48,546 bases of DNA from Bacillota bacterium (lineage in GTDB: Bacteria > Bacillota > Clostridia > Tissierellales > Tissierellaceae): assembly GCA_023388495.1 (NCBI GenBank), contig JAEWGC010000009.1, positions 1-48,546 of the forward strand, read 5' to 3'. Each line of letters starts with the position of its first letter. Positions within the stretch are counted from its first letter, which is position 1. Positions 43,390-48,546 of the stretch are shown here, in pieces. A model generated the notes under the pieces. That model did not search any database, was not told the origin of the DNA, and saw only the letters and a list, made by a program, of their open reading frames with translations. Both the position numbers and the translations under genes were made by a program.

Positions 43390-44424
43390 ATGGAAAAAAA
43401 ATTAACTCAATTAACAAAAAGTTCTGGATGAGCGGCTAAAATCGGTCCCGATATATTGGCACAGGTTCTGTGCCATTTACCAAAAACTTATGATGAAAAC
43501 CTATTAGTAGGATTAGATACATCAGATGACGCAGCAGTATATAAAATAAACGATGATTTGGCGATGATTCAGACACTAGATTTTTTTACTCCAGTAGTAG
43601 ATGATCCATATACATTTGGACAAATAGCAGCAACTAATTCATTATCAGATGTTTATGCAATGGGTGGTGAACCAAAGCTAGCTATGAATATTGTATGTTT
43701 CCCAAATTGTTTAAGTCCAAATATATTAGGAGAAATACTAAGGGGAGGATATGATAAGGTAAAGGAAGCAGGAGCAATTACAGTAGGAGGTCATACTGTA
43801 GAAGATGATGAACCAAAGTACGGTTTATCAGTGACAGGATTTGTGCATCCAGATAAGGTTCTTACAAATAGCAACGCTAAACCAGGGGATGTACTAGTAC
43901 TTACTAAGCCTTTAGGCTTAGGGATTATAAGTACGGCCATAAAAGGTGAAATAGCAGATCAAGCTACTTATGACGAAGCAGTAATGGTAATGGCAACATT
44001 AAACAAGTATGCTAAGGAGGCTATAGACCACACAGGAGGCGTTAATAGTCTTACTGATATAACAGGCTTTGGATTATTAGGTCATGCCTTAGAAATGGCT
44101 ACAGGCAGCTCTGTAACCATAAAGATAAATCATAAAGATGTACCACTCATATCTAATGCATTAGAATTTGCTAGAATGGGATTAATCCCAGCAGGTGCCT
44201 ATGCAAATAGAACTCATACAGGATCAAACGTATATATTAATGGAAATGTACCAAAGGATATAGAGGATATCCTATTTGATCCACAGACTTCTGGAGGGCT
44301 TCTAATATCCATTCCAAAGGAAAAGCAAGATAAATTATTAGAAGAGTTAAAAGCAATACCTACAAAATATGCAGTAGTCGGAGAAGTATATGAGAAACAG
44401 GAGCATTATGTAATAGTAGAATAG
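43390..44424 (+). CDS. selD: Selenide, water dikinase SelD, itself a selenoprotein (UGA at residue 14)
   Basis: A 344-residue enzyme that makes selenophosphate from selenide and ATP. The true start is ATG 43390 behind AGAGGTG; the frame is interrupted only by TGA 43429-43431 at residue 14, in the sequence S-S-G-U-A-A-K-I-G-P. That is the active-site position occupied by Cys or Sec in all SelD proteins, and the essential Lys17 follows three residues later. A hairpin at 43457-43475 fits a bacterial SECIS element. Without reading UGA as selenocysteine one would call a short protein from 43456 with no active site. The rest ('DDAAVYKI', 'GGHTVEDDEPKYGL', 'TDITGFGLLGH') is normal. First of selD-selA-selB. 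Confidence 0.96.
43457..43475 (+). promoter_or_regulatory. SECIS-like hairpin for selenocysteine insertion in selD
   Basis: TGGCACAG and CTGTGCCA pair perfectly around GTT, starting 25 bases after the UGA. With the closing A-G-G-U-U-C-U it resembles the apical loop of bacterial SECIS elements (G near the loop start, like the AGGUCU loop of E. coli fdhF), which bind SelB. The spacing is longer than in fdhF but within the range known for other bacterial selenoprotein genes. Confidence 0.75.
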
Positions 44425-44443
44425 CAAATAAGGAAGGGATTAT

Positions 44444-45865
44444 ATGACTGCAAAGAACTTATTTACTTTGATACCTAAAGTAGATGAAATACTAGATAAG
44501 GATTCAATAAAGGAACTTTTAAAGCAAATACCAAGAAAGACTGTCTTAGATAGTATAAGAGTAGAAATAGAAGAAATTAGATCTAAGATCAAAGGAAAAG
44601 GGATTTCAGAGGAAGAAATTTTAAAGGAAATCGAAGCTATTGATTTAAAGATAAAAAAAAGAGCAGAGGAAAAAAATGCATATAAGTTAAAAAGAGTAGT
44701 AAATGCTACTGGAGTTGTAATCCATACTAATTTAGGTCGTTCATTGATTAATGAAAAGATAATGGAAAATGTTAAAGAAATTGCTATTAATTATTCTAAT
44801 CTAGAATACGATTTGGAAACAGGAGCTAGAGGTTCAAGATATAGCCATCTGGAGGAAATAATCTCTGAGATAACTGGTGGAGAGGCAGCTATGGTTGTAA
44901 ACAACAATGCAGCTGCAGTAATACTTGTTCTAAGCACTATGGCTAAGAATAAGGAGGTTATAGTTTCCCGTGGTGAATTAGTTGAGATAGGGGGCTCCTT
45001 TAGAATACCTGATGTAATGGAACAAAGTGGAGCAAATTTAGTGGCAGTTGGTACAACAAATAAGACTCACCTATGGGATTTTGAAAATGCTATAAATGAA
45101 AATACAGGAGCTTTATTAAAGGTTCACACTAGTAACTATAGAATACTAGGTTTTACATCAAATGTTGATTCTGAGGAGTTGTTTACACTAAAGGAAAAGT
45201 ACAATTTACCTCTTATAGAGGACTTGGGTAGTGGAGTTCTTATAGATTTATCTAAATATGGTATAGAATATGAGCCAACTGTTCAGGAATCCCTAAAGAA
45301 AGGTGTAGATGTAGTTACATTTAGTGGAGATAAGCTTTTAGGAGGACCACAGGTAGGAGTTATAGTGGGTAAGAAGGAGTATATAAGTGCCATGAAAAAG
45401 AATCCACTAACAAGAGCCTTTAGAGTAGATAAATTTACTATATCAGCCCTTGAGGCAACATTAAGATATTATCTGGATGAGGGGATAGCAGTTAAAGAAA
45501 TACCTACACTATCTATGTTAACCATGTCATTAGAAGAAATTGAGAGAAAGTCTGTAGAACTTAAAACAAGGCTAGATGGCAGGATTTCCCAGGATTCCGT
45601 GAAAATAGATATAGAAGATAATTTTTCAGAAGTTGGTGGTGGTTCTCTACCCCTGGAAAAGTTATCTACAAAATGTATAGTACTTACCTTACTAGGATTA
45701 AGTACTCAAGAATTTGAAAATAATTTAAGAAAATTCCATGTGCCAATTATCACTCGATTATATAAGGATAGAGTATATCTAGATTTAAGAACTATTAGAG
45801 AAGAAGAGTTTGATATAGTTGTAGAAGGAATAAATTATGCTTTCAATAAGGTTAAAGGAGTTTAG
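44444..45865 (+). CDS. selA: L-seryl-tRNA(Sec) selenium transferase SelA
   Basis: A 473-residue PLP enzyme that changes seryl-tRNA(Sec) into selenocysteyl-tRNA(Sec) with selenophosphate. The PLP lysine is in 'SGDKLLGGPQVG'; 'VVNATGVVIHTNLGRSLI' near residue 85 and 'GARGSRYSHLEE' follow the family. It begins 19 bases after selD and ends three bases before selB, so the three genes are one operon. The ribosome-binding site is AAGGAAGGG. Confidence 0.97.
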   Translation: MTAKNLFTLIPKVDEILDKDSIKELLKQIPRKTVLDSIRVEIEEIRSKIKGKGISEEEILKEIEAIDLKIKKRAEEKNAYKLKRVVNATGVVIHTNLGRSLINEKIMENVKEIAINYSNLEYDLETGARGSRYSHLEEIISEITGGEAAMVVNNNAAAVILVLSTMAKNKEVIVSRGELVEIGGSFRIPDVMEQSGANLVAVGTTNKTHLWDFENAINENTGALLKVHTSNYRILGFTSNVDSEELFTLKEKYNLPLIEDLGSGVLIDLSKYGIEYEPTVQESLKKGVDVVTFSGDKLLGGPQVGVIVGKKEYISAMKKNPLTRAFRVDKFTISALEATLRYYLDEGIAVKEIPTLSMLTMSLEEIERKSVELKTRLDGRISQDSVKIDIEDNFSEVGGGSLPLEKLSTKCIVLTLLGLSTQEFENNLRKFHVPIITRLYKDRVYLDLRTIREEEFDIVVEGINYAFNKVKGV

Positions 45866-45868
45866 CGA

Positions 45869-47779
45869 ATGAAACATGTGATTATAGGAACAGCAGGTCA
45901 TATAGACCATGGTAAAACAACTTTAATTAGGGCTATTACTGGAAGGAATACAGATAGATTAAAAGAAGAGCAAGAAAGAGGAATATCCATTGAATTGGGT
46001 TTTACCTATTTTGATTTACCCTCAGGACAAAGAGCTGGAATAATAGATGTGCCTGGCCATGAAAAGTTTATCAAAAACATGCTTGCAGGTGTCATAGGTA
46101 TAGATATTGTTATATTAGTTGTTGCAGCAGATGAAGGTATAATGCCTCAGACATTGGAGCATTTGCATATTTTAGATTTATTGGGAATAAAAAAAGGATT
46201 TGTTGTACTTACCAAATCTGATTTAGTAGATAGTGAATGGATTGATATGGTAGAGGAAGAAGTTAAGGAGGAAATAAAGGGAACATTCCTTGAAAATACT
46301 CCTATAATACGAGCTTCTTCAACAACAAAAATGGGTATAGAAGATATAATAAGCCTTATAGACAAATATACAGCTGAGTTAAAGGATAGAGATGTAGATG
46401 ATATGCCTAGACTTCCAGTTGATAGGGTGTTTTCAATATCAGGATTTGGAACCGTTGTAACAGGGACATTATTATCGGGACAGTTAAAAGTAGGAGATGA
46501 AGTACAGGTATTTCCCGGAGATAAAAAAGCTAGAATAAGGACATTACAGGTACATGACCAGGATGCTAATGTTGCTTATGGTGGGCAGAGAGTAGCAGCT
46601 AACCTAGCAGGATTAAAGAAAGAAGATGTTGAAAGGGGAGCTACCATTGCTCCAGTTAATTCCATGAGTGATAGTATGATGCTTGATGTAAAGCTTAAGC
46701 TCTTAAAAAACATAGATAGATATATCGACAATAGAACAAGGCTAAGATTATATATAGGAACAAAAGAAGTCCTGTGTCGTGTTGTTTTATTGGATAGAGA
46801 GGAAATAGGTCCTGGAGATGAAGCCTATGCACAGCTTAGACTAGAAGAAGAGGTAGTAGCTAAGAGAGGCGATAAATTTATCATTAGATTCTATTCTCCT
46901 ATGTTTACAATTGGTGGAGGAGAAATACTAGAGCCTAATCCAAAGAAGAAAAAGAGATTTGATGATAAAGCTATTAGGGAGCTTGAAATTAAAGAGATAG
47001 GTTCATCAACAGATATTATTGAAAATATCATCGAAGATAAATCTAAGGATTTCCCAACAACAAAGGAAATTGCAGTTTTTACAGCAATGCTAGAAGAAAA
47101 TGTAAAGACTGAAGTAAATAATCTGATAGAAGACAAGAAGGTTATATTGTTTCCACTTACTAAGGACCTACATGTAATTCATATAAATTATTTCAATAAG
47201 ATCAAAGATGAGATTTTAAAAGAACTTAATAATTTCCACTCTAAATATCCTTTAAGAGCTGGTATGCCAAAGGAAGAAATTCGTAGTAGATTTTTAAAGA
47301 ATGCAAAGCCAAGGGTAGCCGAAGCATTTATAGATTTATTAATTAAGGATGGATATTTAGAACAAAAACTTGAGAACATTTCAATTTCAGGATTTGAAAT
47401 AAAACTAGACATGGATCAGTTAAAGATTCGTGATGCTATTATCAAGAACTTTAATGACAATCCATATCAACCACCAAGAAGAGAAGATTTAGAATCTATA
47501 ATTGGTGAAAAGAAGGATAAAGTAGAAGAGGTATTTAGCTCTCTTGTAAATAATGGACATATAATAAAATTAAATGAAGAGGTATATCTCTCTAAGGAAG
47601 CCTATAGTTTAGCATTAGAAAAATTAATAGAATATATGACAGATAAGGGTTCTTTATCAATAGGAGAATATAGAGATTTATTAAATACAAATAGAAAAGT
47701 AGCTCTTGCCCTTCTTGAATATTTTGACCAAATAAAAATTACGAAAAGAGATAAGGATACAAGGATTTTAAACAAATGA
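45869..47779 (+). CDS. selB: Selenocysteine-specific elongation factor SelB
   Basis: A 636-residue GTPase that carries selenocysteyl-tRNA to UGA codons marked by a SECIS hairpin. The GTPase domain has 'GHIDHGKTTL', 'DVPGHEKFIKNM' and 'TKSD'; domains II and III follow, and the C-terminal third (from about residue 380) consists of winged-helix domains that bind the SECIS RNA. It is joined closely to selA. No selC (tRNA-Sec) gene is in the window. Confidence 0.97.
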   Translation: MKHVIIGTAGHIDHGKTTLIRAITGRNTDRLKEEQERGISIELGFTYFDLPSGQRAGIIDVPGHEKFIKNMLAGVIGIDIVILVVAADEGIMPQTLEHLHILDLLGIKKGFVVLTKSDLVDSEWIDMVEEEVKEEIKGTFLENTPIIRASSTTKMGIEDIISLIDKYTAELKDRDVDDMPRLPVDRVFSISGFGTVVTGTLLSGQLKVGDEVQVFPGDKKARIRTLQVHDQDANVAYGGQRVAANLAGLKKEDVERGATIAPVNSMSDSMMLDVKLKLLKNIDRYIDNRTRLRLYIGTKEVLCRVVLLDREEIGPGDEAYAQLRLEEEVVAKRGDKFIIRFYSPMFTIGGGEILEPNPKKKKRFDDKAIRELEIKEIGSSTDIIENIIEDKSKDFPTTKEIAVFTAMLEENVKTEVNNLIEDKKVILFPLTKDLHVIHINYFNKIKDEILKELNNFHSKYPLRAGMPKEEIRSRFLKNAKPRVAEAFIDLLIKDGYLEQKLENISISGFEIKLDMDQLKIRDAIIKNFNDNPYQPPRREDLESIIGEKKDKVEEVFSSLVNNGHIIKLNEEVYLSKEAYSLALEKLIEYMTDKGSLSIGEYRDLLNTNRKVALALLEYFDQIKITKRDKDTRILNK

Positions 47780-47806
47780 TAAACGCTTAGATATAGGGGT
47801 GGGAAG

Positions 47807-48502
47807 ATGGACACAAAAGTGCTTATACTAGATAATGATAAACCTTTTGTGCAAGGGCTAAAATACAGCCTTGAGCAAGAAGGGTATATTATTGATACAA
47901 TGCATAATTCTAAAGATGTAATGGAAAAAATAAATAAAAATAATTACGACTTAGTATTGCTTGATTTAATATTACCAGACTCTAATGGCTTGAATCTTTG
48001 CCAAGCCATTAGGGGCATTTCTCATGTTCCAATTATAGTAATAACAGAGAAGAATGAGGATATCACTAAGATTTTAGCTCTTGAATATGGGGCTGATGAC
48101 TATATAGTAAAACCTTTTAATATTCTGGAATTGAAAGCAAGAATAAAGGCAATATTAAGAAGGGTTAATTATAAATCTATGGAATTAAATAATCAAGTAA
48201 TAAAGATAAACGATTTTACAATAAACACAGTAGGTAGAAAGGTAACTATAAAGGACAGGAATATAAATTTAACTGGAAAGGAATTTGATTTATTCTATGT
48301 CCTTATTTCAAATCCTGGCAAAGTATTTAAAAGGGAAGAGTTATTGGAATTAGTATGGGGATATGCATACTATGGAGATTTAAGGACAGTAGATGTTCAT
48401 ATAAGAAGAATAAGAGAGAAGATTGAAAAGGACTCGTCAGATGTGGAGTATATCATGACTAAATGGGGAGTAGGCTATTATTTTAATAATTCTAAATTAT
48501 AA
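47807..48502 (+). CDS. OmpR family response regulator with an altered acidic pocket
   Basis: A 231-residue two-component regulator. The receiver domain (residues 1-120) has the phosphoacceptor Asp53 in 'LVLLDLILPD' and the Lys in 'IVKPF'; the C-terminal winged helix (about 130-228) has 'FKREELLELVWG' and 'VDVHIRRIREKI'. In the acidic pocket the usual D-D is D-N (Asp9, Asn10, in 'ILDNDKPF'), so one metal ligand is replaced by Asn. The gene starts 27 bases after selB with GGGGTGGG ahead and is probably read from the same transcript. No kinase gene is within the window. Confidence 0.92.
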   Translation: MDTKVLILDNDKPFVQGLKYSLEQEGYIIDTMHNSKDVMEKINKNNYDLVLLDLILPDSNGLNLCQAIRGISHVPIIVITEKNEDITKILALEYGADDYIVKPFNILELKARIKAILRRVNYKSMELNNQVIKINDFTINTVGRKVTIKDRNINLTGKEFDLFYVLISNPGKVFKREELLELVWGYAYYGDLRTVDVHIRRIREKIEKDSSDVEYIMTKWGVGYYFNNSKL

Positions 48503-48505
48503 TGC

Positions 48506-48534
48506 TTGAAAAATGTCAAAATATGTTGTATAAT
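48506..48534 (+). promoter_or_regulatory. Promoter at the right edge of the window
   Basis: TTGAAA (48506-48511), a 17-base spacer and TATAAT (48529-48534) make a strong sigma-A promoter directed out of the window. The gene it serves is not visible; a tRNA-Sec gene or a new operon are both possible. Confidence 0.7.
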
Positions 48535-48546
48535 AATTCTTGTTCT

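Noticed and set aside
43456..44424. SelD as a shorter protein starting at 43456
   Set aside because: It would start without a ribosome-binding site and without the active-site loop; the UGA-containing frame from 43390 explains everything.
1..48546. CRISPR arrays, tRNA and rRNA genes including tRNA-Sec
   Set aside because: No regularly spaced repeats and no tRNA-like cloverleaf or rRNA stretches were seen; selC must be elsewhere.

Overview
The window is AT-rich, gene-dense DNA from an anaerobic Firmicute of the class Clostridia. Supporting signs are a six-subunit Rnf complex, an L27 protein with the Prp-cleaved N-terminal extension, MinCDE together with MreBCD, a very long PBP2, strong GGAGG ribosome-binding sites and a selenocysteine-containing SelD. 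The gene set looks most like the Tissierellales group, but that placement is inference and no species is claimed.

Layout. Positions 1-2.2 kb are accessory: the end of an unrecognised coiled-coil protein, a DUF6809-like small protein and an IS200-type element whose transposase is frameshifted. From 2.2 to 6.1 kb lie an M13 metallopeptidase lipoprotein, an alpha/beta-hydrolase lipoprotein and a CPBP membrane protease. From 6.2 to 11 kb is a graveyard: a large secreted surface-protein pseudogene, a group II intron with a broken maturase, and the C-terminal stump of a MATE transporter. After an intact apt gene, 11.7-14.6 kb holds a second decayed block: a rhodanese remnant, a multiheme c-type cytochrome that has lost heme-binding cysteines, and damaged resB and ccsA (System II cytochrome c maturation).

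From 15 kb on the DNA is mostly intact housekeeping and energy genes. rnfCDGEAB (15.0-19.9 kb) is followed by a NusG-domain-II protein and a Gx-type membrane protein, then maf-radC-mreBCD-PBP2-minCDE (growth and division). Next come a lipoprotein with two covalent-FMN motifs and an ApbE flavin transferase lipoprotein (29.9-31.9 kb). Then follow a radical SAM protein, its DUF2344 partner and RNase G; rplU-prp-rpmA; obg, a small Cys protein and yhbY; nadD-yqeK-rsfS-ridA. A convergent dacA on the minus strand separates these from comEA-selD-selA-selB and an OmpR-type response regulator.

How the parts fit. Rnf passes electrons between ferredoxin and NAD and pumps ions; its D and G subunits carry covalent FMN added by an ApbE enzyme. 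The NusG-II/Gx pair and the double-FMN lipoprotein with its ApbE resemble pieces of the flavin-based extracellular electron transfer system of Listeria (EetA/EetB, PplA, FmnB), here split around the cell-shape operon. In the same window the cytochrome c pathway is decaying. The selD-selA-selB operon makes and inserts selenocysteine, and SelD itself needs it: a UGA codon lies at residue 14 with a hairpin just downstream. No tRNA, rRNA or CRISPR array was found.
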